A stretch of DNA of 64,000 nucleotides. It comes from Gammaproteobacteria bacterium. Lineage in GTDB: Bacteria > Pseudomonadota > Gammaproteobacteria > Steroidobacterales > Steroidobacteraceae. The notes beneath the pieces were generated by a model. That model did not search any database and was not told where the DNA came from. It was given only the letters and a program-made list of their open reading frames with translations. The position numbers and the translations under genes were made by a program. The stretch spans positions 1 through 64,000 of the forward strand of contig JAQGOE010000211.1 of NCBI GenBank assembly GCA_028293725.1, read 5' to 3'. Shown here piece by piece: positions 20,425 to 29,206 of this stretch (position 1 is its first letter; every line of letters starts with the position of its first letter).

Positions 20425-21902
20425 ACCTCGGCCTCGAGCAGCGCGCCGTGTTGGGAGTTATTCTCATTCACGTGTTTGCGCTACCGATTCTCGCCTGGTT
20501 GCTACTGTTCGTGGCACAGGGGACGCTCACCGCCAGCTTTGTGCAGCGTGCGCGGACTCTCGCCCGGGGGGTCGCCGACGGCTTCGAAATTCCGTCCGTT
20601 CTGAAGGACTCGAAGCAGACGAGCAACCTGCTCGATTCGGTCATCCTGAGCGGAGAAGGCGTCTATGCGGAGCTGTTCGATAATGGCCGCGGCACGGTGA
20701 GCGTGTTGAACCGGGCGGGCATCTCCTATGCAGGTCGTCAAGACCTGGAATTCTTCGAGGACCCCGGTACGACTTATTTCATTGTGCTGCCGATCAACAT
20801 ACCGGGCCACCGCGCGGAAGTTCGCATGGGCTTCGATAAGCGTCCGACGCTGGACAATATTGCTGAGCTACGCTGGAACAGTGTGAAGGTTCTCGTCTCG
20901 TACGCGGTGCTCTCCCTCGGCCTCACGGTTGTGTTCGTCCGCCAACTGACCGGCCCGCTCGCGAAGTTGCGTCGGTTGGCGCGGCAAGTCGCTTCCGGGG
21001 AATTCGAGCAACAGCTCGCGACCGGGACGAGCATACCCGAAGTGCGCGAATTGACAGCCGATCTGGAGACGATGCGCGGCGAGCTGGTGGGTGTCAACGC
21101 CAAACTCCGGGCCGAGATGAGGGAGCGCCAGAAAGTGGAGTCGCAGCGCAAGCAGTTGGAAAGTGAGCTGCAGCGGCGGCAGCGAATGGAAACGCTGGGC
21201 ACGTTGGCCCGAGGTATCGCGCACGAGATCAACAATTCCCTCGTGCCCATTCTGGTCTACGCCAAGGTCGTTTGCGAGGCCTTGCCGCCGGAGAGTCCCT
21301 CTCGTGAGTACGTACTGCGTATCCTGCAGTCGGCAGGTCGCAGCAAGGAAGTTATCCGAAAAATGCTGACATTCAGTCGCCAGCTCGACGGAGTCGAGCT
21401 CGAGCGGATGAGTCTGATCGAGCCGGTCGATGAGGCTGTCCGGCTGTTCGTCGCATTGGCGTCCCCCGGCGTTACAGTGGTTCAAGAGGTCGAGGCGGAC
21501 TGCGCGCCCGTCCTGGCCGATGCGACGCTGATCAACCTGCTGATCATGAATCTGTGTACCAACGCTTTGCAGGCGATGCACGCGGCCGGGGGCACATTGA
21601 CGGTGACACTCCGGCGGCGGAGTGTGACCGCGGAGCAAGGTTTGGCTGGAGAGGCCGGGCCTGGTTACGTGGAGCTGCGTGTCCAGGACACCGGGCACGG
21701 GATGGACGAGGCGACCCTGGATCGAATCTTCGAGCCGTTTTTCACCACCCGGGAGCCCGGCGAGGGTAACGGCCTGGGGCTCCCCATGGTGCACGGAATT
21801 GCTGCGAGCTGCGGCGCGACAGTGTTGGTGGACTCTACTCCCGGGGTGGGCTCCGTTTTTACGGTCTTATTTCCCTTCGCGCCGGATTCTGTTGCTCCGT
21901 AA
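20412..21902 (+). CDS. Membrane sensor histidine kinase
   Basis: From the ATG at 20412 the protein is 496 residues. It has two transmembrane segments (about 14-36 and 160-177) flanking a periplasmic sensor of about 120 residues, a HAMP linker (178-230), a coiled coil, a HisKA-like domain with H271 in GIAHEINN, and a HATPase_c domain (NLCTNALQAM, DTGHGMD, EPFFTT, GNGLGLPMVHG). It autophosphorylates and passes phosphate to a response regulator. The 13 bp overlap with the upstream binding-protein-like gene suggests a joint sensor. No response regulator is adjacent, so the two regulators at the start of the cluster (1898-3328) are the obvious candidates. The longer in-frame start at 20361 would add 17 residues inside the previous gene and is less likely. 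Confidence 0.92.
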   Translation: MERLNLGLEQRAVLGVILIHVFALPILAWLLLFVAQGTLTASFVQRARTLARGVADGFEIPSVLKDSKQTSNLLDSVILSGEGVYAELFDNGRGTVSVLNRAGISYAGRQDLEFFEDPGTTYFIVLPINIPGHRAEVRMGFDKRPTLDNIAELRWNSVKVLVSYAVLSLGLTVVFVRQLTGPLAKLRRLARQVASGEFEQQLATGTSIPEVRELTADLETMRGELVGVNAKLRAEMRERQKVESQRKQLESELQRRQRMETLGTLARGIAHEINNSLVPILVYAKVVCEALPPESPSREYVLRILQSAGRSKEVIRKMLTFSRQLDGVELERMSLIEPVDEAVRLFVALASPGVTVVQEVEADCAPVLADATLINLLIMNLCTNALQAMHAAGGTLTVTLRRRSVTAEQGLAGEAGPGYVELRVQDTGHGMDEATLDRIFEPFFTTREPGEGNGLGLPMVHGIAASCGATVLVDSTPGVGSVFTVLFPFAPDSVAP

Positions 21903-22110
21903 CAGACGTCTGATCCAGCCTCGAGGCCTTACCCGCCCGCCTGTCACTTCGATCAAGAACCAGCTCTGAGGCAACAAACATCGATTTCGGGCGGTAGGCC
22001 CGATCGCCCGGGTGGGCCATCGGCAGCCGCTATACCCGAATATGAAAGCGGTATTGGCGGCGGTTCAGTGTGTGTCCGCAGAATGTCGTCATCTTCAAAT
22101 GGGGTAGAAC

Positions 22111-23514
22111 ATGACAACACGATTTCGCCTGTACTCTTTTATGCCAACATCGATCGGACTCACCGCAAGCGTGCTGCTGCTCGCCTTGAGCGGTTGTGAT
22201 GGGCACGATGTTCCGATGGCGATTGTGCCTGTAACTCCAGCGCACGTCGTCCATCATCAGCCGGGCGATATTGATTCCCTGGTCGCTGCAGCCAGCGTCG
22301 AGTTGACGGAACAGGAGATCGGCGGCTCATCCGGCGCTGTTTCCGATTTAGCCGGCAACGCGGAGTGCGGTGTGAGCATTTATCACGTGGTCTATCGGAC
22401 ATATGACCCAGCGGGGGCGCCGGCGACCGCATCCGAAGGCGTAATGATTCCAACGGGAACTTCCGCCAACTGCAGCGGGGTCAGGCCGGTCCTGTTGTAT
22501 TCGCACGGCACCACCACCAAGAAGAGCTACAACACCGCAGATCCGCTGCATACACCCGAAGCGCTCATGGTCGAGGCTTTCTTCGCGGCGCATGGCTACA
22601 TCGTGATCATGCCGAATTACCTGGGTTACGATGTTTCGAGCCTGGCTTATCACCCCTATCTCAACGCAGAGGTTCAAGCTCACGACATGATTGACGGCCT
22701 GCAGGCCGGGCTGGAACAGGTGATTTCCGCGGGAGGCGTGCGCTCATCGGGGAAGTTGTTTATCGCGGGCTATTCTCAGGGGGGGCATGTGGCCATGGCG
22801 ACGGACAAGGTCCTCGAGCGCGACTTCGCGGATCAGTTCCCGGTCACCGCGGCCGCGCCGATGTCCGGACCCTACAACCTGGTTAAGTTCGGCGACACGG
22901 TCGTTTCACCGGAGGGTGCCGTGAATATCGGGGCAACGCTGTTCATGCCGTACCTCCTGACCAGCTATCAAAACTCCTACGGGAACATCTACGCATCGCC
23001 GTCCGAGGTCTACCAGCCGCCTTTCGACCAGTCGGCGCCCACGCTGTTCCCGACAGATATCCCTGTAAAGACGCTGATGGCTGATGGACTGCTGCCGAAC
23101 GATCCCACTTTCCGGCTGTTGTTCGGTCCGGGAGGTCTGCTCACCGATTCTTTCCGGCAGAGTTATCCGACAACCCCGTTCCGCGCGGCCCTGCAGACCA
23201 ATACGGTGCTGGGTTGGAATCCCAAGGCTCCCATGGCGCTGTGCGGCGGTATGGATGATCCGACCGTGTATTTCTCGAATGCCGTGGATGCGCAGGCGGA
23301 CTTCGCCAGCCGTGCAATAGCGGTGCCGCTTTGGGATCTGGAGGTCAAATCCAGTCTGCCGACAGGGAAGACATACAGCGAAGTCTACGATGCGTTTCAG
23401 CTGGCAAAACTGCAGGCGGGATCAAACGTGCAGATGACTTATCACGGCGTGTTGGTGCCGCCGTTCTGCATGGCACTGACGCGGGGTTTCTTCGCGACGT
23501 TCCTGGATCAGTAA
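22111..23514 (+). CDS. Secreted lipase/esterase-like lipoprotein
   Basis: This 467-residue protein begins with a lipoprotein signal peptide ending in the lipobox LALSGC (C29). The body is an alpha/beta hydrolase of the secretory lipase type. It shows the oxyanion-side segment YSHGTTTKKSY, the strand YIVIMPNYLGYD and the nucleophile elbow GYSQGG with Ser222. A later GGMDDPTVYF segment probably supplies the catalytic Asp, and YHG near the C-terminus may supply the His. It would hydrolyse esters, possibly lipids or polyhydroxyalkanoate-type substrates, at the cell surface. A GGGG site precedes the ATG. It lies 209 bp after the kinase and stands alone. Confidence 0.85.
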   Translation: MTTRFRLYSFMPTSIGLTASVLLLALSGCDGHDVPMAIVPVTPAHVVHHQPGDIDSLVAAASVELTEQEIGGSSGAVSDLAGNAECGVSIYHVVYRTYDPAGAPATASEGVMIPTGTSANCSGVRPVLLYSHGTTTKKSYNTADPLHTPEALMVEAFFAAHGYIVIMPNYLGYDVSSLAYHPYLNAEVQAHDMIDGLQAGLEQVISAGGVRSSGKLFIAGYSQGGHVAMATDKVLERDFADQFPVTAAAPMSGPYNLVKFGDTVVSPEGAVNIGATLFMPYLLTSYQNSYGNIYASPSEVYQPPFDQSAPTLFPTDIPVKTLMADGLLPNDPTFRLLFGPGGLLTDSFRQSYPTTPFRAALQTNTVLGWNPKAPMALCGGMDDPTVYFSNAVDAQADFASRAIAVPLWDLEVKSSLPTGKTYSEVYDAFQLAKLQAGSNVQMTYHGVLVPPFCMALTRGFFATFLDQ

Positions 23515-23582
23515 AGCTCGCATGAGCGCCGGCCGGATGGCCGCTTTGAGATGACTTACGGGTTCATTGAGTTGACGCAATC

Positions 23583-25646
23583 ATGGCGAAACTGATCTAT
23601 CGTGTTATTTCTCCTTGCCGCGCCCTGGGATACGGATTCCCGCGGCGGTCCTTCGAGGCGGCGCTCGATGGGCGCGTTGATGCCATCGTTTGCGACGCCG
23701 GATCGGTTTACGCGGACCCGTTCTTCCTCGGCGCTGGCGCGAGTTATTTCTCGCCGTACGAGGTGCGCGCTGATCTCGAGAGGATCGTCGCCGGCGCGCA
23801 TCGGACCCGATGTCCGGTGGTTCTCGGCAGCGCAGGATCAGGTGGCGGCGATCGAAATGTCGCCGCCACTGCTCGCATCCTTTCCGAGGTGTTCGCGCAT
23901 CTCGGCATTGATAGTACGACCGTGGCGACAATCAGCTCGGAAGTCCCTTCCGGGCGACTGATCGCCAAATTAGGTGACGCGAGACTTTCCCCACCTGGTC
24001 AGGGTAGTGCGCCGAACGAGGAGGCTCTGCGCCAAAGCACCGTCGTCGCGCATATGGGTGTGCATCCGATAGTGAGCGCACTGGACGGAGGCGCTCAATA
24101 CGTCATCGCTGGGAGGACTTGCGACGCTTCGATGTTTGCTGCGGATATGATTCGCCATGGCATCAGTCCCGGTCTTAGCTATCACGTGGGCCACGTGTTG
24201 GAGTGCGGCGCGACCGCGTGCGAGCCGGGCTCGCCGGCGGATTGCCTGGTAGCGGAGATCTACGATGACGGTTGGGCGCTGTTCATACCGCCGAACCCGC
24301 AGCGGCGCTGTACGGTTCACTCCATCGCATCGCACTCGTTGTACGAGGAGTCTCACCCGCTACTGCAAATCTATCCCGAAGGCGTTCTCAACACCGAGGC
24401 AACGGAATTCTATGCGAGAGATGCGCGTGTAGCGGGAATTCGGGGCAGCCGCCTCGTACGCGGGCGCGCCCGTTGGAGTATCGATCTCGAAGGCGTGCGC
24501 CGGGTCGGCCAGCGCAAACTCTCACTCCTGTACATCGATCCGGCTGACATTGAGAAGATTCCCGCAGATCTGCGGGTCCACGGCCGCAATGGCGTGCAGC
24601 TCACTCTCGAGCCCAATTGCCTGCCGGAGATGGGAATCCTGATTGAGACCACTGCGGCCACATCCGACAGTGCCGTGTTGCTGGCATCGGCATTCAGCCA
24701 CGCTTTGTGTCAGTTCGCGTACCCCGGACGGAGCGGTGCAGCCGGAAACATCGCGTATCCATTGTCACCAAGCGCGCTGTGTTTCAAACGCAGTGACGGC
24801 ATGTTTGGTGCCTTGATTCCGTGTGGCACAACCGACCCGGTGTTATTCAATCTTTTGCGTCGAGTTGAAGCGGTCGTCGTCGAGAAAATAAAAACTCGGA
24901 TGCCACAGGCGTTTGCGCACGCCAGTTATGCAATCACCTATTTTGACGCGGCGTTTCCGGCGGCGCTCGTGACAACCGTGGACGGCGACGAGCAGCGATT
25001 GAAGGAGCGCCACGCTGCGGACATCGCGCGGATTAGTTCGGCTGTGCAGGTAAAACCGACGTCCCGCATGAACTTGGATGCGCCGGATGCGTTCGAATGG
25101 TCGCTTTTCCACGCGCTTCGGAATGAGCAAATCATTCGCGAGGATCTGTTTCCGATCACCTTCCACGAAGTCAGGAATGGGGTCTGGACAGCAAGAGAAG
25201 TGCGGCAACCGGTCTACACCGACATTGCCGACTCGGACTCATGCTGCAGCATGGACCCGCTGACAGTATCGGCGATCGACGACGTCGAGCCGCGCGGACT
25301 GACGCTCGGGAATCTACCTTTGGCGGACATGGCCGTAGTCGTCCGCTCGCAGAATGCCGGTATCGAGCGCCTGGCATTCGATGTTTTCTTCAGCTCAGGG
25401 GACTACTACGAAGCCGCGCTCCTTTCGAACATCTTCTGCCGTGCCAATATCGCCAAGACGTTCCAGATCGACCCCGAACGAGTCGTCGGCACGTATTTCG
25501 CCGATGCCTGTAACGCGATCAAGATCACCATCGATAGACCGGTGGTCGCCGCGAGCCGCCGCGATGGTGATTTGTACGGCGAGCAAAAGCGGGCAGCACT
25601 CGACGAACTGAGTGTGCCGCTTTACGCACCTTCGCAGTCGTTGTAG
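23583..25646 (+). CDS. AtuA-family (DUF1446) protein fused to DUF4387
   Basis: The protein is 687 residues. Residues 1 to about 450 match the acyclic-terpene-utilisation AtuA/DUF1446 family: ISPCRALGYGFP, VDAIVCDAGSVYADPFFLG, GSAGSGGGDRNV and YVIAGRTCDASMFA. The C-terminal ~110 residues (from about 579) look like DUF4387, with SQNAGIERLAFDVFF, CNAIKITIDRP and DGDLYGEQKRA. DUF4387 is usually a separate small protein encoded next to AtuA-like genes, so this is a natural fusion. AtuA-type proteins are linked to catabolism of terpenoid or other branched acyl-CoA compounds. The exact reaction is not established. No AtuC/F carboxylase genes are seen nearby. Confidence 0.87.
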   Translation: MAKLIYRVISPCRALGYGFPRRSFEAALDGRVDAIVCDAGSVYADPFFLGAGASYFSPYEVRADLERIVAGAHRTRCPVVLGSAGSGGGDRNVAATARILSEVFAHLGIDSTTVATISSEVPSGRLIAKLGDARLSPPGQGSAPNEEALRQSTVVAHMGVHPIVSALDGGAQYVIAGRTCDASMFAADMIRHGISPGLSYHVGHVLECGATACEPGSPADCLVAEIYDDGWALFIPPNPQRRCTVHSIASHSLYEESHPLLQIYPEGVLNTEATEFYARDARVAGIRGSRLVRGRARWSIDLEGVRRVGQRKLSLLYIDPADIEKIPADLRVHGRNGVQLTLEPNCLPEMGILIETTAATSDSAVLLASAFSHALCQFAYPGRSGAAGNIAYPLSPSALCFKRSDGMFGALIPCGTTDPVLFNLLRRVEAVVVEKIKTRMPQAFAHASYAITYFDAAFPAALVTTVDGDEQRLKERHAADIARISSAVQVKPTSRMNLDAPDAFEWSLFHALRNEQIIREDLFPITFHEVRNGVWTAREVRQPVYTDIADSDSCCSMDPLTVSAIDDVEPRGLTLGNLPLADMAVVVRSQNAGIERLAFDVFFSSGDYYEAALLSNIFCRANIAKTFQIDPERVVGTYFADACNAIKITIDRPVVAASRRDGDLYGEQKRAALDELSVPLYAPSQSL

Positions 25647-25648
25647 AA

Positions 25649-25678
25649 GGCCTGCTGCGAGCGCGCCGCTGGCAGGCC
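25649..25678. terminator. Inverted repeat just after the AtuA-like stop
   Basis: A perfect 7-bp stem GGCCTGC/GCAGGCC (25649-25655 with 25672-25678) encloses a 16-base GC-rich loop, starting 2 bp after the stop codon of the AtuA-like gene. No T-run follows, so it may be a weak or Rho-assisted terminator or an mRNA-stabilising hairpin. Confidence 0.35.
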
Positions 25679-25782
25679 GCCGGACACATCTGCAGACGTG
25701 ATACCGGCATATGCAAGTCATATTTGAAGAGTCGGCCAATCTCATCAAGAATCCGCACCCAGTTGCACGGCGAAGCAGTGAT

Positions 25783-27201
25783 ATGTCGATAATAAAGCTA
25801 CGGTCGCGCGCCTTGTGGGTTTCATGCCTGGCTGCACTCCTGGGTGGTTGCTCGATGGCCGGATCCATTCAACGCAGCGCCGTCGACTACAACGCGACGG
25901 TAGCGAATTACAACGACCAGATGTTGATTTACACGGTCCTACGCGCGCGTGATGAGGCTCCAATCAACATCCTCGCGCTGAGCACCATCACAGGGGCGCT
26001 CAATTTTCAAGCGGGCGTCGGCGGTAGCGCCCAGTACAACAGCCCTGGCGGCGGCGCCTCGCGCTTTACCGGCACGGCGTTGCCGGCCATACAGGCGGGA
26101 TCATCGTCGACCTGGAGCATGGCCTCGCTGAACACTCGGGGCTTCATGCTGGGGATCATTCAGCCGATTTCGCCCATGTACGTGGTGAGCAAGTGGGACA
26201 CGGGTATCGATCGGGAATTCCTGCTGCGGCTGCTGATCAAGTCGATCAACATCCAGGAAGATGGGCACTACCATTCGTATCTCAACGATCCGGACTCGGC
26301 CGAAGCGATGCGGGAGTTCACGGAGCGATTGCACTCGTGGATTCCGCATATGAGCATGCGTTCCCTGACAGTTATCGAACCGCTTGGGCCCGCCTACGAT
26401 GCGAATCCCGCGAAGGGAGCCCTCATGGGAGCGTATGAGCACCTGCTTCCATTGAGCTCTGGCGGCTACTACGTTGGAAACGCCCGGTCCACGGACGGTA
26501 GCCTCGGGAGCTTGCAGCTCTACAGGGAGTTCGCTCAGCAGGTCGTATTGTGCGTGCCTCGCGCCGACCTCGATCGGAGCGCCGCGGCGAGTGAAGATGA
26601 AGGCGTGGCGCTTGGACAATACGCGCAGGCGCTGAAGTCCGCGGCGAAGAGCGGCGCGGGTAGGGCAGGCGAGGCGTCGGCAAGCGGGCAAATCGTCACC
26701 AACGGGCCGAAGGGCTATGGCAGTGAGATTATCCCGGAGGCATCGCTCGCTACCAACCTCAAGGCGGAGCGCATAGCCGCTGTACTTCCTCTGGCGGCCT
26801 GCGGGCGCACTGAGTTGGTATTGCCGCAGTACACCGAAGATGAGAATTCCGCGAACTCGGGAACGTACAACCATATCGAGTGGCGCTCGATCGCAGAGGT
26901 CATCCAGTACCTTGGAGCTGTTCTGCGGGCCGGTGACCGTTCCGCCACCTGGACTGAGTCGAGTGAGGGCGGTCCCCAGACGCGTCACCTGCTCTTTGCT
27001 GTCAATCGACACTCTGAACCGGGGTTCGCGAGCGTCGAATATCGTGGCGATCGCTACGTCATTCACTCACCGGCGGATACGCCGGACGCTCCGGTCAGGG
27101 ATCACAGTTTGCAGGCGCTGTCTTTGTTGAACGAACTGGTGAGCACCGCCAAAGTGTCCAGCGACATCCCCAACACGCAGCCCATTCAAATCATTCCGTA
27201 G
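25783..27201 (+). CDS. Hypothetical lipoprotein
   Basis: From the ATG at 25783 this is 472 residues with a lipoprotein signal peptide (SCLAALLGGC, lipobox Cys near residue 23); the longer frame from 25711 would bury it. The mature part starts with SIQRSAVDYNATVANYNDQMLIYTVLRAR-like sequence. That recalls a group of hypothetical proteins in proteobacteria that share an NxxxxxYNxxxE/Q-type helix near the lipidated end. A central region is predicted soluble and mostly alpha/beta. No catalytic motif was recognised. It sits between the AtuA-like gene and the LysR pair with 65 bp on its 3' side, so it may be its own transcription unit. Confidence 0.7.
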   Translation: MSIIKLRSRALWVSCLAALLGGCSMAGSIQRSAVDYNATVANYNDQMLIYTVLRARDEAPINILALSTITGALNFQAGVGGSAQYNSPGGGASRFTGTALPAIQAGSSSTWSMASLNTRGFMLGIIQPISPMYVVSKWDTGIDREFLLRLLIKSINIQEDGHYHSYLNDPDSAEAMREFTERLHSWIPHMSMRSLTVIEPLGPAYDANPAKGALMGAYEHLLPLSSGGYYVGNARSTDGSLGSLQLYREFAQQVVLCVPRADLDRSAAASEDEGVALGQYAQALKSAAKSGAGRAGEASASGQIVTNGPKGYGSEIIPEASLATNLKAERIAAVLPLAACGRTELVLPQYTEDENSANSGTYNHIEWRSIAEVIQYLGAVLRAGDRSATWTESSEGGPQTRHLLFAVNRHSEPGFASVEYRGDRYVIHSPADTPDAPVRDHSLQALSLLNELVSTAKVSSDIPNTQPIQIIP

Positions 27202-27265
27202 GTGCGCACCAGTGGGAAACCGTGCTAGAACGCTCATACGTTCTCGTCCGATCACATGGTGACCC

Positions 27266-28198
27266 ATGCGGTTTCGCCAGCTGCGCTACTTTTGCAAGAT
27301 CGTCGAGTGCAAGAGCTTCTCGCGGGCGGCATCCACCATCCACATTGCCCAATCTGCGCTGAGCCAGCAGATCGCCGAGCTGGAAGCCGTCATGGGCGTG
27401 GAGCTCCTGCATCGTAGCGCGCGAGGTGCGCGCACTACCGAAGCGGGGGAGGCCCTGTATCGCGAAGCTACTGCCTTGCTGCGGCAGCTGGATCGGATAC
27501 CGGCTTTGATCCGCTCCAGCGGTGGCGTGGTCGAAGGGTCGGTCAGCGTGGGTTATGCGACTGGCTTCGGCCCGCGCGTGATGACGCCCATTCTCGAGGC
27601 CTGCAAAAAAGCGCTGCCGCAAGTGACTTTGCAACTGATCGCCGGCGACAGTGGGGGACTTCGCGATCGGGTTGAGGCACAAACGCTCGATATGGCCCTG
27701 ATTTTCGAAAGTGACTTGCAGTTGCCAGCGTTATCGCGCCGGCCTCTATTTCGTCAGCGTCTCTACTACGTCGCGTCCCCACAAGATGCTGCCGCCTCAG
27801 GCTCGATCTCTCTGGCGGAACTCGCCGATCGACCGCTCATCCTCGCGACCACGTCCACCGTTATGCGCCTGCCGGTCAATCACGGTTTCAGCACTGCTGG
27901 ACTGTCACCCAACGTCGTGGCCGAAATCAATGACGTTCCAAGTCTTCTGGCGGCAGTCAGGGCGGGAGTCGGCGGGACGATCATGGCGAACGGCGATCTC
28001 AAAGTCGTTGGGGGCGCCGATCTTCCTCAGCCTGTGCCGATCGAGCCACCTCTGTACCTCAATTGCACGATCGTCGCAAATAGCGACATCCCATTGACGG
28101 TCGCGGGGGAGGCTGTGCGGGAGGTATTGTTCGGAGTGATCAAGGAGGGTCTGCAGAGGATGGACAGGCCTGGGACAACGTGGATTGGTGACGGCTGA
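27266..28198 (+). CDS. LysR-family transcriptional regulator (first of a paralogous pair)
   Basis: The protein is 310 residues. The N-terminal winged helix-turn-helix (RQLRYFCKIVECKSFSRAA, HIAQSALSQQIAELE) is followed by a LysR effector-binding domain (about residues 90-300). It is closely similar to the next gene, with the same opening, the same IHIAQ-ALS-QIAELE helix and the same LLHRSARGAR/TTEAGE turn, so the two arose by tandem duplication. LysR regulators bind a small molecule and act on neighbouring promoters. The candidate target here is unclear: the upstream lipoprotein, the AtuA-like gene or the LysR gene itself. Confidence 0.93.
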   Translation: MRFRQLRYFCKIVECKSFSRAASTIHIAQSALSQQIAELEAVMGVELLHRSARGARTTEAGEALYREATALLRQLDRIPALIRSSGGVVEGSVSVGYATGFGPRVMTPILEACKKALPQVTLQLIAGDSGGLRDRVEAQTLDMALIFESDLQLPALSRRPLFRQRLYYVASPQDAAASGSISLAELADRPLILATTSTVMRLPVNHGFSTAGLSPNVVAEINDVPSLLAAVRAGVGGTIMANGDLKVVGGADLPQPVPIEPPLYLNCTIVANSDIPLTVAGEAVREVLFGVIKEGLQRMDRPGTTWIGDG

Positions 28199-28273
28199 GA
28201 CGCGGGCGCAGCGGCTCCGCACGAGTTCCTATCGTAAACTGACACAAACGGTCGAGAGTCGCTGGGAGGCCTC

Positions 28274-29191
28274 ATGCAGTATCGGCAGCTCCGGTACTAC
28301 GTCAAGATTGTGGAAGCGGGCAGTTTTTCGCGCGCCGCGGCGCTCATCCATATAGCTCAACCTGCTCTGAGCCTCCAGATTGCTGAGTTGGAAGATTATC
28401 TCGGTGTCAGCTTGCTGCAGCGTAGTGCGAGAGGCGTCCGCCCGACCGCCGCAGGTGAGCTGCTGTATCGTGAAGCGACCGCGGTTCTGAAGCACCTCGA
28501 GCAGATCCCCGGCGTCGTAAAGTCCTCCCGAGGTGTCGCGCAGGGAGTGGTTTCCATCGGTATGGCTTCAGTGCTGGGCCCAGACAGGGCGGCCCAGTTT
28601 GTTGAGACGTGTCACGCGGCGCTGGAGAAAGTAAGCCTGAGGCTGGTTGTCACCGATAGCGCCGCGCTCAGGGATAAGCTAACTTCGCAGTCACTGGATC
28701 TTGCCCTGGTGTGCGAAGACGAGCTGGGTGCGGCCTTTACGCGCGAGCCGCTTTATCGGCAGCGACTCTACGTGTTCCACCCTAGGACAATGTCCATGGG
28801 CTCGAGCGTGTTACTCCATGAGCTCGCGCAATATCAGCTGGTGCTTCCAAGTCGTCCCGACCTCGTCCGCGCCAGCGCGGATCGGGCCTTTGCTCAGGCC
28901 AGTCTGGTGCCAAACCTCGTAGCCGAGGTAGATGACTACACAAGTCTTCTGTCCACGGTGCGCACCGGTCTGGGAGCGACGATCTTGCCGCGGGGCGAGC
29001 TCGCCGAGTTAGGGGACGATATTGCAGGCCCCGTTCTCATCGAGCCGCCGCTATACATGACAGTGTCAATTGTGTCCTCAGCGGAGATGTCGCTGTCCTA
29101 CGCCGCCGATGAGGTTCGAAAGCTCCTACGTACTTTCATTGAGCGCCATGTGCGGGAGACACAACCACCGGGTGCTGCCTGGGTGGATTGA
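28274..29191 (+). CDS. LysR-family transcriptional regulator (second of a paralogous pair)
   Basis: The protein is 305 residues with the same architecture as its neighbour: a winged helix-turn-helix (RQLRYYVKIVEAGSFSRAA, HIAQPALSLQIAELE) and an effector-binding domain. The two proteins differ more in the C-terminal domain than in the DNA-binding domain, so they may share operator type but answer different effectors (inference). It lies 75 bp after the first LysR gene and ends 15 bp before the convergent carbonic anhydrase gene. Confidence 0.93.
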   Translation: MQYRQLRYYVKIVEAGSFSRAAALIHIAQPALSLQIAELEDYLGVSLLQRSARGVRPTAAGELLYREATAVLKHLEQIPGVVKSSRGVAQGVVSIGMASVLGPDRAAQFVETCHAALEKVSLRLVVTDSAALRDKLTSQSLDLALVCEDELGAAFTREPLYRQRLYVFHPRTMSMGSSVLLHELAQYQLVLPSRPDLVRASADRAFAQASLVPNLVAEVDDYTSLLSTVRTGLGATILPRGELAELGDDIAGPVLIEPPLYMTVSIVSSAEMSLSYAADEVRKLLRTFIERHVRETQPPGAAWVD

Positions 29192-29206
29192 CTCGCCATA
29201 GCGGGT

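Noticed and set aside
21988..22010. Possible terminator hairpin CGGGCG/CGCCCG after the histidine kinase
   Set aside because: The stem is only six base pairs with a long loop and no T-run follows; common by chance at this GC content.
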